Source: Microcebus murinus | Taxonomy: Eukaryota > Chordata > Mammalia > Primates > Cheirogaleidae | Assembly (NCBI RefSeq): GCF_040939455.1 | Contig: NC_134113.1 | Location: 12,696,501 to 12,760,500, forward strand | Length of the DNA stretch: 64,000 bases | Direction of reading: 5' to 3' | Shown: piece by piece, positions 1 to 9,450 of the stretch | Numbering within the stretch: position 1 is the stretch's first letter | Layout: each line of letters starts with the position of its first letter | Notes under the pieces: generated by a model | The model's input: the letters and a program-made list of their open reading frames with translations, nothing else | What the model was told of the DNA's origin: nothing | Database searches by the model: none | Translations under genes and position numbers: made by a program

Positions 1-395
1 CTGCAGGGAAATCTTTTGTGAAAGGAGGAGCAAATCGATGTGGCAAACTTCATTGCTGATTTATTTTAAGAAATTGCCACAACCACCCCAGTCTGTAGCA
101 ACCACCACCCTGATTATTAAGCAGCCATCAACAATGAGGCAAAACCCTTCACCCGCAAAAAGATTAGGACTCACTGAAGGCTCAGATGATCATTAGCATT
201 TCTTAGCAATAAAGTATTTTTAAATTAAGGTACGTACATTGTTTTTTTAGACATAGTTCTATTGCACACTTAAGAGACTACAGAATAGTGTAAACATAAC
301 TTTTATGTGCACTGGGAAACCAAAAAATTCACATCACTCACTTTATTTTGCAGTGGTCTGGCACTGACCCTGCACACCTCCGAGGTGTGCCTGTG
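1..395 (+). mobile_element. Tigger1 DNA transposon, 3' end
   Basis: The sequence matches the remembered Tigger1 (pogo/Tc1-mariner class) 3' end: the end of the transposase frame, a short A/T-rich 3' UTR with an AATAAA at about 211-216, and a right terminal repeat ending near 395 (cgaggtgtgcctgtg). The left part lies outside the window. Tigger1 is an extinct cut-and-paste element of early primates and other eutherians, so this is a fossil. Confidence 0.85.
2..196 (+). pseudogene. Tigger1 transposase, C-terminal fragment
   Basis: One frame stays open from the window edge to the TAG at 194-196 and encodes about 64 residues that match the Tigger1 transposase C-terminus as I remember it (…[13 protein letters not shown]…, ending …EGSDDH). 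The DDE catalytic core and the CENP-B-like DNA-binding domain would lie upstream, outside the window. The lack of stops over 64 codons is not evidence of function: this short tail is simply little decayed. It is a remnant of an inactive transposon. Confidence 0.75.
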
Positions 396-623
396 ATGGG
401 GGATTCTGGAATGGACCGTAGATTGTCGTGATTCCAGCTCAAATGACTACGCCTCTCCTGTTCTGACATGCATAGTACATCTCCCTCCCTTTGAAAGAGG
501 ATTTTGAGCACCATGAGTCTTGCTTTCTGTAACTCCAAATGGAGAAAAGTTAACCCAAACTGTCCTTGAGGAAATATGTCAAACGCCAGATGGGACACTG
601 TGTAATTCAGGCACTTAGTTGTT

Positions 624-625
<2 letters not shown>

Positions 626-683
<58 letters not shown>
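626..683. repeat. (AC)n microsatellite
   Basis: About 28 uninterrupted AC dinucleotides. Likely length-polymorphic. Open frames running through it on the minus strand (Cys-Val repeats) are artefacts of the repeat. Confidence 0.97.
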
Positions 684-684
<1 letters not shown>

Positions 685-1060
685 CAAAAGCTCAGTGACT
701 TATACCATAGAAGCTTATTTAGCCCTCACATGAAGTCTAATCGAAGGTGGGGCAAGGATGCTCTCTGCTCTACACAGTCATTCAGGGGCCAAGCTGATGG
801 CAACTCTGCCATCTTCAACAGGTGACTTCCAAGGTTGCTTGGGACATTGGGGTCCAGCCAGCACATAGGGGAACAGAGAGAATGCAGGCTCACAATAGGG
901 GGTTTTTAGGGGCCAGGCCTGGATGGGCACACATCACGTGTGCCTGCACCCCGTTGGCAGTACTGAGTCGCATGGCCCCTACTAACTAGAGGAAATATAG
1001 CCTGGTTGTGGTCCCAGGGGGAAAGGAAAACAGATTGGGTGAACTGCTGGTTAGACTTTC
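684..1060 (-). mobile_element. MLT1-like LTR remnant
   Basis: Contains the antisense signature of old MaLR/ERVL-type LTRs: a ctcagtgacttata start followed by a tttatt, a gtcattcagg block, tctgccatcttcaac, the ggccaggcctgga segment, and a closing gaaatatagcctggttgtg block. No internal retroviral sequence is present, so it is a solo LTR fossil. Subfamily is uncertain. Confidence 0.6.
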
Positions 1061-2129
1061 CTATAGACTTTAATCCCGCAGCTATCAGACAAGATTAAGA
1101 AAACAGATCTGTGCTTTTGTGAATAATTCACTTCATGGCTGGGGTAAGTTTTTTTTTGACAGAGCACTGCTTTATAGTCTGTTTAGGATGTAAATAAATA
1201 AAACAACAGGAGGGAGGGGTTGGTAACATGAACTGGGACAGATCTGATTATTGATTGGGCTCTGTGTATGCCAATCATGTCAGCAAATGAACTGAAATAA
1301 GCCAGAAGCTGGTGGCATCAATAAGTAGCAATTCTTCCAAGACACAGAATTGCTATTTCCCCAGTTTCACCTCCTGGCACTAGCCCTCTCACACTCCGGG
1401 TTCCAGGCATATGGGCCTTTTGGTTTTCTGAGCCTTTGTGTCGCCTGTATGCTGTGCCTTTGTGTGGCTGTTCCATTTCCTAAAATGCTCTAGATGTCCC
1501 GATGCCCCACTCACCTCAAGCATGAGACAGGTGACATTCCAGTTTCTTCAAGTGGTTGCCTCCCTGGGAGTCTGTGCCTGAGAGGGTGGACTCAGGTTCT
1601 ATTAGTAGGAAATGCTATCTATGGGTTAAGGTTTTATCTCTTTATGTTGTAGGTAAAATGCTATTTATGCCTACAGTCTACCTAATGTGTATGCCTTGTA
1701 ATAATTTTAATATAGAAACTAAAGAGTAAAAGTTAGCCAGAGTTGTGCTTTTATTATCTGAAATTCCTAGGCATTATTGCTTTTTCTTTGTTTCATGCCA
1801 TTTCCTTTCAGTGAGAAACCTGCTTAGTACATTTATTTGCTTTGGATAATAATAGGGTTTGTTTATGTGGCATGTGTGTTAGTTTGTGTGTGTGCGTATG
1901 TGTGTATGAATGTCTATGCCATTTAAAAAATTATGCCTGGGCCAGGTTGGTGCTTATAGAAGTCTAATATAAATAATGCTTTGTTTTTGGTTAAATTCAC
2001 CCTTTACACTGGCAAGTTATTTTTATCTCAGACCACACTCCCTGCTGCTGCAATTTTTGTATAAAGTTGCCCAATGATGTTTCTGGCTAGAGTTCTTTTT
2101 AGTGAAGGTAGAACAAGTCAGAAGTTTTA
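1061..2129. other. No recognisable gene or repeat
   Basis: About 1 kb of moderately AT-rich sequence. A TG-rich imperfect run lies near 1866-1912. No ORF, splice pattern or repeat family is convincing here. Confidence 0.5.
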
Positions 2130-2213
2130 CCAAAGCAAACAAATATTTATTGAATACTTATATTTTCTTATTTAAGTCCCCTTTAAACCCTGTGAGAAGG
2201 CATAATATTTTCG
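2130..2213 (-). mobile_element. MIR/L2-like fragment
   Basis: The segment aaatatttattgaatactta followed by a diverged ccctgtgagaag block resembles an antisense MIR/L2 end. It stops where the AluJ poly-T begins, suggesting the Alu inserted into it. Confidence 0.4.
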
Positions 2214-2502
2214 CTGTTTTTTTTTTTTTTTAGGCAGGGTCTTGCTCCCAGGCTAGAGTGCAGTGGCATCATCATAGCTCACTGTAGCCTCCAACTCCTG
2301 GGCTGGAGCAAACATTCTGCATTAGTCTCCTGAGTAGATGGGACTACAGGAGCTTGCCACCATGCCCAGCTAATTTTTAAAATTTTTTATAGAGAATGGG
2401 TCTTGCTACATTGCCCAGGCTGATCTCCAACTCTTGGGCTCAAGCAATTCTCCCATCTTGGCCTCCTAAAGTGCTGGGATTACAGGTGTGCCCAACTTTC
2501 CC
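2214..2502 (-). mobile_element. AluJ-type SINE, antisense
   Basis: Starts with a T-run at 2217-2232 (the poly-A tail read in reverse), then both Alu arms in reverse complement: ggcagggtcttgctc, ctcactgtagcctccaactc, tgggactacagg, ggcctcctaaagtgctggg, attacaggtgtg. Many substitutions and the diagnostic J-type positions indicate an old dimeric Alu. A/B boxes of the Pol III promoter are degenerate. Confidence 0.9.
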
Positions 2503-2847
2503 CCGTGTTTTAATCTTTGTTCTTCTCTGAACTTTCTCTGGCCATCCTCAATCCTTTCCCATCTCCTCTGAACCTCTGTCCTAGCGTAAAGCAGTGGAAT
2601 ATCAAGTATTTCCTTGTGGCAATGATTTGAGCTATGAGTTGTGCTTTTTTCTCCATTTTTACTGAGACCACCAAAAATGAAGATGCTAGTTTACCCGAGA
2701 CTAACCTCAAAGGAGACGCTGTAAGATAAAAGGCACTAAGCAAGCCATCCAGAATGGCTAGGTCCCATGTCCTGCCTCCCCCATTTCCTCATGGCACAAG
2801 TGAGGCAATCTTGCAGGCAGACAGGGGGCACTCAGAGGTCATCCTGT
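2503..2847. other. No recognisable gene or repeat
   Basis: 345 bp between the Alu and the U2-like fragment. A short minus-strand open frame exists (2510-2743) but has no recognisable protein signature. I see nothing else. Confidence 0.5.
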
Positions 2848-2880
2848 CATCCTTGGCCCTTTGGCTAAGATCAAGTGCAG
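2848..2880 (+). pseudogene. U2 snRNA-like 5' fragment
   Basis: The run ccctttggctaagatcaagt at 2857-2876 is nearly the 5' end of U2 snRNA (stem I region, ending just before the branch-point recognition sequence). The flanking cttgg at 2852 extends the match with one or two changes. The branch-point recognition GUAGUA is lost (gcagag) and nothing downstream matches, so this is at best a severely truncated retro-pseudogene of about 30 nt. A chance match is possible but unlikely at this length. Confidence 0.55.
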
Positions 2881-3147
2881 AGGTCATCAAGTGGAAGGGG
2901 TGGGGCGGCAGGCCTTCCCATGAACAGTGGGGATCCCAGAGCCTGCTCGGGGGCCTGCTCCCCTGCCTGGAGCCTGAGTGCAGGCAGGTGGCTCACACCC
3001 ACGCCGGGAGAGCAGGGCACAGCTGCAGTGGCGGGAGAGCCGCCCAGAGAGAGGTGTGTGCCCAGGGATGACCCGGGCTCCCCTCCACGTGCACTGGCAG
3101 GGGTGCTGTGGCAGGGGAGTTCCCGATATTCCCTCCCGCCCAGAGCC

Positions 3148-3175
3148 ATGCCCTATGCCCTATGCCCTATGCCCT
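3148..3175 (+). repeat. Heptamer tandem array (ATGCCCT)4
   Basis: Four perfect head-to-tail copies of ATGCCCT, about 50 bp upstream of the KLF/E-box cluster. Perfect copies imply recent expansion. Confidence 0.95.
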
Positions 3176-3225
3176 GGGACTTCGGAGCTTTTCCCGTGAG
3201 AGACGGGGTCTCTCCCTCTACCCCT

Positions 3226-3278
3226 GGGTGTGGGCGTGGCCACGTGGCTGGCATCAGCCAATGGGGCGTGGGCGGGGC
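3226..3278 (+). promoter_or_regulatory. Promoter motif cluster: KLF box, E-box, CCAAT, GC box
   Basis: In 53 bp there are a KLF/SP-type GT box (gggtgtgggcgtggc, 3226-3240), a palindromic E-box CACGTG (3241-3246), a CCAAT box (3258-3262) and a GC box GGGCGGGGC (3270-3278). CCAAT about 45-60 bp upstream of a plausible start, followed by a GC box, is the usual arrangement of TATA-less vertebrate promoters. The motifs are seen; promoter activity on the + strand is inferred. Confidence 0.55.
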
Positions 3279-3284
3279 AGCTGG

Positions 3285-3371
3285 TCCCCATTTCTGAGCC
3301 AGGAGCTTGATGGGCGTCCAGCGTTTCCGGGAGAAGAACCGAGACGGCGGGAGAGCCTGCCTGCTGGCAAG
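3285..3371 (+). other. Candidate first exon with 5' splice site
   Basis: Downstream of the GC box, the sequence reaches a strong donor CAAG|GTGAGA with the exon ending at 3371 and GT at 3372-3373. An ATG at 3310 opens a frame of 20 codons straight to that donor (starting MGVQRFREKN), leaving a split codon (AG|). The Kozak context is weak (T at -3, G at +4), so it may equally be a non-coding exon. I do not recognise the peptide and cannot identify a partner exon. The start position is a guess. Confidence 0.35.
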
Positions 3372-3380
3372 GTGAGAGAC

Positions 3381-3954
3381 ACGGGGACAAACCCAGCAGG
3401 CACCCCGCACACCTGGCGCCTGAGGCAGGGCCGTGCAGCTGGGTTGCAGACCTGGATATGAAATACTCATTCCTGCTGTAAGATACCTGGTTTGGGGGTG
3501 GTCTGTCCGGCAGCATTGTTGCTGCAAGAGAGAACACTCAGGTTGTAAGGGCCTGGCGCGAGCCGGACTTCGGCAAGGGCAGGACTGCCTCGCCACCCCG
3601 GGCACGTCTCACTAGGTGTCCCCCCCGTGGTTACTCCTCTGTCTTCGTGTGAAATCCCTTCTTCTGAGGCCCGGCATCTCTCTGGCTCCACCATCCTCCA
3701 CCTCTTCTGGATGCTGTTCCTCAGCCCCCTGGTCCCTCCTGACATCCTGGAAGGTCCTGACTCAAGGGCTTCTTTGCCACGTCCTCCCCAACATTATATT
3801 GAAGGACTGTGATGCATATGAAGCTGGCATTTCCAGTACGTTCTTCTCATATTTCACCGGTTTTCTCAAATTCCATGATCTGTACCTCCATCCCCTTCCC
3901 ACTCCCATCTCCACAGCGTGGATGCTGCCTCCCTCCCTCACTCCCTCCCTTGTT
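3381..3954. other. Downstream part of GC block, then unrecognised sequence
   Basis: GC-rich to about 3620, then pyrimidine-rich sequence with CCCT/CTCC runs (3925-3952). No repeat family or coding signature recognised. Confidence 0.4.
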
Positions 3955-4023
3955 CCATGGATGTCAACTATATGCCAGGCCCTACACTTGAGCTCAGGGG
4001 ATAGAACAGTGATAAAAATAGAC
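3955..4023 (-). mobile_element. L2 LINE 3' end, left part
   Basis: Antisense L2 tail (tatgccaggccctacac…ggggatagaacagtga). It continues at 4376 after the LTR insertion. Confidence 0.6.
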
Positions 4024-4375
4024 TGTCATAGTCCATTTTGGTTGTTATAATAAAATACCCTAGACTGGTGGGCTTATAAACAAAAGAAATTTATTTCTCA
4101 TAGTTTCAGAGTCTGGGAAGTCCAAGATCAAGGTGCCAGCAGATTCGGTGTCTGGGGAGGGCTCACTGTCTGGTTCCTAGATGGTGCCTTCTAGCTGTGT
4201 TCTCACATGGCCAAAGGGGCAAGGTCTCTTATCAGGACACTAGCCCCATGAATGTGAGCTCCACTCTCATGACTTCATCATCTTCCTCAAACCCCACTTC
4301 CTCACACCATCACCTTGGGGGTAGGATTTCTACATATAAATTTGGGGGTGGTGCACAAACATTCAGACCGTAGCA
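4024..4375 (-). mobile_element. MaLR (MST/MLT1-type) solo LTR, antisense
   Basis: Matches the antisense MaLR LTR nearly throughout: gtccattttggttgttata, gcttataaacaaaagaaattt, gaagtccaagatcaaggtgc, agattcggtgtctgg, accatcaccttgggggta, and attcagaccgtagca. It starts with TG and ends with CA. It is bounded by AGAC on both sides (4020-4023 and 4377-4380), consistent with a decayed short target duplication. It splits an older L2. Confidence 0.88.
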
Positions 4376-4420
4376 CAGACACAGTCCTACCGTTGAGGAA
4401 CGTGCAGTCTCTTCCATCTC
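4376..4420 (-). mobile_element. L2 LINE 3' end, right part
   Basis: The text acagtcctaccgttgagga continues the antisense L2 consensus (…aggtccctgccctcatggagc…) where the left part stopped, confirming that the LTR inserted into it. Confidence 0.55.
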
Positions 4421-4600
4421 CGACCTCCCAGCCCTGGGTGTGACTACAGTCTTTATTCTTTCAGTTCTCTTGCTGCTGTTCTCCTCTGACAGCCACTTAC
4501 TAACCTCAAGTTCTGAGACTTATCCCAGTCCCTGGAATACAAAGTGCGTTGTCCCAACCATTCCCACATTTGGTTAGCACAGTCATCTTTCAAAGCATGT

Positions 4601-5016
4601 GTGTTAGTCCGTTTTGCGCTGCTGTTGAGGAGCACCTGAGGCTGGGTAATTTATAAAGAGGACTGTCCGTCTCACGGTTCTGCAGATCTTACAGACATGG
4701 CGCCAGCACCTGCTTCTGGGGAGGGCTTTAGGGAGCTTCCAATCAAGGTGGGAGGCGAAGGGGGAGCAGGTGTGTCACATGGCTAGAGAAGCAGCAAGAG
4801 AGGGAGGAGGTGGTGCCAGGCTCCTTTAAACAACCAGCTCTCAAAAGGTGTGAGCTAATAAAGCCAGAGCTCACTCATCATCTCTGGGAGGGCACCGAGC
4901 TATTCATGAGGGATCTGCCCTCATGGCCAAAATACCTCCCAGCAGGTCCCACCTGCAACACTGGAGATCAGATTTGAACATAAGTTCTGAAGGTACCAAA
5001 CATCCAAACCATATTG
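4601..5016 (-). mobile_element. MaLR (MST/THE1-type) solo LTR, antisense
   Basis: Antisense LTR: gttagtccgttttgcgctgc at the start, gggtaatttataaagag, cttctggggagggcttta, aaggggg agcaggtgtgtcacatgg, ttcatgagggatctgcc, and a catccaaaccatattg end. The hexamer GCATGT flanks it at 4595-4600 and 5017-5022, consistent with a target duplication. No internal retroviral genes. Confidence 0.88.
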
Positions 5017-5022
5017 GCATGT

Positions 5023-5325
5023 AATAATAATAATAAAATTATTGTAAATAGCTAACCCTTATATAGTGCTTAAGGGTTATGCCGTGTCAGCACTGGTCCA
5101 AGAGCTTTATATATTGATGTATCATTAAATCCTCATAAAACCCTCTGAAGTAGATATTATTTGAGTATATTTTATTATATTTAGTAGATTTTGTTGATGA
5201 GGAAATTGGCATAGGAATAGCTTTAGTAATATACCAAAGGTCTCACAGCTAGGAAGTGGCAGAGCCAGGATTCGAGCTCTGGAAACCAGACTATTCGCCA
5301 CTGGACTATATTACCTCATGATAAT
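5023..5325 (-). mobile_element. MIR SINE, antisense
   Basis: Near full-length MIR in reverse: gctaacccttatatagtgct, agagctttatatattg, taaatcctcataaaaccctc, gatgaggaaattgg, aggtctcacagctaggaagt, ggcagagccaggattcgagc. A short TAA run precedes it. MIR is a tRNA-derived SINE mobilised by L2 early in mammals. Confidence 0.85.
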
Positions 5326-5455
5326 GGCTCTTACTGCCTCTGTTTCACTGATGAGCAACCTGAAGCTACAAAGGCGAGGAGGCTTGCTTGAGCTCACACA
5401 TAATAAGTGGCAAAGCTTCGACCAGAACTCAGGCATCACTCCCTTTTAAAGAGAA
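5326..5455 (-). mobile_element. MIR SINE fragment, antisense
   Basis: A second MIR core copy: tgatgagcaacctgaagc, ttgagctcacacataataag, tggcaaagcttcgaccagaa. It sits directly after the first copy, in the same orientation. Confidence 0.65.
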
Positions 5456-5854
5456 AACAGCCCTGGGATATGTCAGTGGCTCAAATTAGCTTCCTGGGAT
5501 TGATTGCTTTCCTGGCCCCTACTGGGAGTGAGTCTTGTTCGGAATCCATGAGTAAGGGGTGGTTCTGTAGGGAGGGTTGAGGGAAGGCAGTTAGCTGCAG
5601 GGTTGGATTTGAGGCATGGGGGGCTGATCTTGGGAAGACAGGACGGTGAGAGGCCCAGAAAGGAAGGGGTGAGCTCAGGGTAGCATCAGTCACAAGCAAA
5701 TCATCTGAGTGGGGGTGTGTGGGGCACTGCAGGAGTCACGCAAGCTCTCCCCACCTCTCTTCCAAGTAGGAGCAGTGCGGCTGAATAATTCCGATGAAGA
5801 AGGTGGTTTTATCTTTCTCAGGAAGCTTGGAAACACTTAAAACCCATCTTGCAT
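5456..5854. other. No recognisable gene or repeat
   Basis: 400 bp, purine-rich on the + strand in the first half. No supported feature. Confidence 0.5.
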
Positions 5855-5899
5855 TAAAATAAAAAAAAAAAAATGTTAAAAAAAAAAAAAAAAAAAAGA
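5855..5899. repeat. A-rich simple repeat
   Basis: Two A-runs (about 13 and 20 A) separated by tgtt. It could be the tail of a decayed retroposed sequence, but no parent is recognisable upstream. Confidence 0.85.
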
Positions 5900-6384
5900 C
5901 CTCTGAGGCTTATCCTATTTGAATTAGAAGAATGCATGGGGTCTCGAGCCTGTGAAATCCCGAAGGCGCCTGACTTCTCCTTCCCGGCTCTTCTCCTCGC
6001 CTCTGTAACGTGAACTGCAGTCATCAGACAATACTCGCATTTATCTACCCAGAGAATTTTCTTCTGTTTTTTTCTCTGCTTCTCAAGGAGCTCAAAGCTA
6101 TTAATAAGAGATGATGGTGGTAATTCAGATGATTCTAGTTTGCTTTTTATTTTTATTTTTTTTTTTGAGTCATAAAATTATGCCTTGTACCAAAGTTAAG
6201 GACAATCAGAAATAATGCTAAAGAATTTGTGAATCAGGAGGTTCGGTTTAAATCTCCTTGTGATGTCGGTTGAGAAAAAGTCAGGGCCAGCCAGCGACAG
6301 ATCCTCTGAGCTTTATGAATGAGGGCTGCGCGTTTTCTTTCCAGCGTGCACCACGAATGTAATTGCTACGTTGTTCTCTGCTTA
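5900..6384. promoter_or_regulatory. Single-copy block, possible conserved non-coding element
   Basis: 485 bp with no repeat signature apart from a T-run at 6150-6166. It holds intact CpGs (5943-5970, 6330-6372), a CTCAAAG (TCF/LEF-type) at about 6092, a TTAATAAG, and ggtaattcagatgat. The composition resembles a conserved developmental element, but conservation cannot be seen from one genome. Confidence 0.3.
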
Positions 6385-6515
6385 GAGCTCCTTATGCCTA
6401 CTAGATTCTAAGTGTGATGAAGACAGAGCCTCTCCCTCTTGCTTGCTGCTCTTTCTCAGTGTCTGGCTTGTAGAGTTTGATCCATAAATATTTGTTAAAT
6501 GTGAATAAGCAGATG
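6385..6515 (+). mobile_element. L2 LINE 3' end
   Basis: Sense L2 tail: ctagattctaagtgtgatga, cagtgtctggcttgtag, and ccataaatatttgttaaatg. Confidence 0.65.
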
Positions 6516-8983
6516 CCTGGATGAAGCCAGATGAAATTATAGCTGGTGATGCCAGTGGAGTCTCTATCTCTCTCTTCTGAGTTTCTGTGCTTGGTGCTGG
6601 ACGCGATTAATTCCAGGAAGGAAGGTGCTTCTTTGTGCTCAGGTGGGCTTGGAAATCAGCGTGCCTGGGTCTTGGCAGCACCTTCTCCACAGCAGGAGGC
6701 TGGGGCCAGGCAGGGCAGTAGCTGGAGAAATGGGCCTGGCCACAGAGGCTGGCTCCAGAAAGGACAGCTGGAAAGCCCAGGCGTAGGGCGGAGGGCCTGC
6801 ATCCATCTCAGACCCAATTTTGGCAGTGGGGCTTGTTGAAGAAGCCAAACAGATGGGCAGCTAAGAGCGAGGGGATAACAGGCTGAACCACATGGGCTTT
6901 GGGGGAAATTACTGGTGAGCAGCCCACTGGAGTGGGAGGGGCAGACCTGGTCCCAGACGGGAGCAGACCACACACACAAGGAATGCCATGAGGACCCTAT
7001 AAAGGGCCTGGGATCTGGTGAGTCCCATATTTTGAGAGGCATTGGGATGTAATGCATGTCACCCAGATATACTGGAATGTGTGTCTGGGCAGAGCACACA
7101 GACTGCTGGAATGGCTGTGGCTTGGGGACCACAAGATTCTCACCTGCCCCACGACTCCAGGGTCTGGTTGGTCATAGCAACCTGGTGGGCTTGATTGGGC
7201 TTCAGGATCCTGAGTTTGATGAATATAACCGAAATCTAAATTATAAAATTATACAGAAGGACGGGATTAGAACTCTGTGACCTTCTTCTTTTTGGAGTGG
7301 CTGAGGCCTGACCCTGAAGATGAGGGCCATAATTTTATTGAGCTACAGGGAACTAGTTTCCATTCATGAGGCTAGGGTGAGCTTCAGAGGAGCTGTGATG
7401 TGGAGAAAGGGTTCCAAGGGCCAAGAAGGATGGATGTGTATTAAAGATAGAGCTTGGGTGGGCCGAGAAGACCCTAATGCGAGCTGGAGGGAACTTCAAC
7501 ATTTTATTCAAGATGACAGTGTTGAATATTGTGTCTAAGGAGTAATGCAGGGTTGGAAATAGTAGAATGAATAATAAGGACCAACCCACGAGGATGGCCT
7601 GGCTATGGGAAATGAAAGAGCAGGTAGTCTGTGGCCAAGTCCTCGTACAATCAGATAGTAAGATTGCTGCTGCCTGGTACCTAATGGGTGGGGTTAAAGC
7701 TGGGGAGGGGAGGGTTCGAGAACCTTACCCAGGTGGATAATGGGGAGAGTGCTCAAGTAGGAAACAATGCTCTTTCCTGTGGGATATTCTAGTCCCAGAA
7801 ACAAATGGAAGCCATTCCCCTTGTACATGATGCATAGAGGAATCTTCCACTCGTTGCCTTCTGGGGACATAGAGGCATCCACTAGCAGCCAGGGGCACTA
7901 CCCGGTGCTTGGATAGAACAAATGGTATGACCTCTGCTTGCCTTCTCCCCTCCCTCTGTCTCCAGGTAATGCCAAATGGTCTCCCTGAAGTCTTTCCTGC
8001 CAAATCCAGTCCTCATTTGATAACCTCTACTCCTATCCTGCTCACCTTTTATATACCCCATACAACCTTGAGATGCTCTGTAAATGCTCACAACCTACAT
8101 GATGGAAACCAATTCCTCCCAGAACATTCTGGGCCTGCCTGAGCTCTGAGCTTATCTCCTCTTACACCCTTGTCAAGCTCTGCCTTGGGGTCATCAGGGG
8201 AGCCACTTTGGGTGCTCTCAGCCTCGCCTGTCCACCTATCTTCAAGGCCTTTCGCTCTGGCCCCAGGGCCCCCGTGGAGATCAGCTCTGGGTGGCAGAGT
8301 CTGCTGCGTGGCTGTGTGGCCTGGCAGTCAGACAGGGCCCTGTGCCTTGAAGAACTCCATGCTTGGTTTAATGCTCTGCCATAGCCATTTTGAAATGTTC
8401 AATAATTCTTGAACAAAGGGCCCTGCATTTTCATTTTGCTCTGGGCCCCAGCTGGTCCTGCTATATGGGTTGGACCAACTTCCTGCAGGCTCAACCTGAT
8501 CGCGTCTCACCTGTGTCTATCCCTGCGCGCCTCTTGCCTTGTGCCCCGGAGCTTCATTGTTGAAGCCAAAGTACCGGGCACCTTGGGACATTGAGGCATT
8601 GCTTATGCCCCCTTGGGGTGAACTCTTGACTAATGGGATGTAGGAGTTGAGGGGTAAATTCTTCTCTCCTGTCCACTTCCTGAGATGCACTTGGTATGGC
8701 TTCATAGGGGATGGTCCTGCAAGGTGGAGCAATCAGTCGTCCCTGGTGGTGGCCAGCTCAGTAGCTAGCACACCCGACCGGCTCCCCTCCTTCCCTGGTG
8801 CGTACCCTTTTCTGGTCTCTCCTGCTTCTGGGGTTACAGTCCCTACTAGAGAAGGGGAACTCACTGATGATAGCTATGCTATTTTCCTAATATTTTTTAG
8901 GCCAGGTCATTGAAAGCAAGTCTCGGGGGGAAAGGTCCGGGCAATCCTCGGTGCACAGCCTTCCCCAGTGCTGTGAAGGTGCA
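6516..8983. other. Long stretch without a supported gene
   Basis: About 2.5 kb of ordinary composition. Several 60-160-codon frames exist on both strands (for example 6656-7132 minus and 7909-8142 plus), but none has a recognisable domain or hydrophobic/charge pattern typical of a protein. A polypyrimidine tract followed by CAG at 7932-7965 is a plausible 3' splice site but nothing supports an exon after it. Confidence 0.45.
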
Positions 8984-8991
8984 TGACGTCA
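8984..8991. promoter_or_regulatory. Full palindromic CRE (TGACGTCA)
   Basis: A perfect CREB/ATF consensus octamer. CpG-containing CREs are usually lost where methylated, so its retention is mildly notable. No core promoter is evident next to it. Confidence 0.45.
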
Positions 8992-9029
8992 TAGACTACA
9001 GTGTGCGCTGCTTAGCAGCCTGGGTCCCC

Positions 9030-9262
9030 GTCCAGGCCACTCTGCCTGGGTTCAAGTCCTGTCTCCACCACTTACTAGTCACAGCGGTATCACTTTTGGC
9101 ATATCACTTGACCTCTGTAATCTCAGGTTCCTCTACAGACTGGAGATGATAACAGTACCCTATTCAAGGGGTTGCTGGAGATTAAATAAACCTTATTAAA
9201 AATTAGCACAGGGACTGGCACTGGGGAGGTTTTCATCTGCAGGTTAACCATTATTGTCGTTC
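9030..9262 (+). mobile_element. MIR SINE
   Basis: Sense MIR: tctgcctgggttcaagtcct, ccaccacttactagtcac, ctctgtaatctcaggttcct, gatgataacagtacc, ggttgctggagattaaataa, agggactggcactg. Confidence 0.85.
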
Positions 9263-9369
9263 CCGTGTGCTGGGCAAGACTTTCCGCTCGAGACTGAGAC
9301 ACCGGTCCTGGCCCTGAGGCTGCTGCGTGCACAGGTTCATCGTCTAAAGGAGGGAAGTGGGTGAGGTGC

Positions 9370-9450
9370 GATAAACATGGGCTTTGGGGATGGACAAATG
9401 TGACTTCAAACCCCAGCTCTACCACATACTGGCAAGTTGCCTGCAGTCTG
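9370..9450 (+). mobile_element. MIR SINE 5' fragment
   Basis: catgggctttggggatggac, acttcaaaccccagctctac, cacatactggcaagt match the MIR 5' half (…agactgcctgggttcgaatcc…) with decay. Confidence 0.6.

Larger units (their letters stand above)
2881..3620. promoter_or_regulatory. GC/CpG-rich block (possible CpG island)
   Basis: This block stands out from its surroundings in GC content and in many retained CpGs (for example around 3001-3060, 3335-3350, 3555-3600). Retained CpGs suggest germline hypomethylation, as at promoters. It contains the promoter motifs and splice donor listed separately. Long frames open in both strands across this block are expected from high GC and show no recognisable protein. 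Confidence 0.55.

Noticed and set aside
338..682. 114-codon minus-strand frame with Cys-Val repeats
   Set aside because: It is a reading of the (AC)n microsatellite plus Tigger1 terminal sequence.
2754..3745. Many overlapping long frames on both strands
   Set aside because: High GC content lowers stop-codon frequency in all frames; no recognisable protein or consistent frame.
5799..5915. GAAGGTGGTTTT and GAGGCTTATCC, both found in U1 snRNA
   Set aside because: They are about 95 bp further apart than in U1 and the rest does not match, so coincidence.
7932..7965. Strong-looking 3' splice site (pyrimidine tract + CAG)
   Set aside because: No downstream donor, coding signature or conservation can be shown; such tracts are frequent in non-coding DNA.
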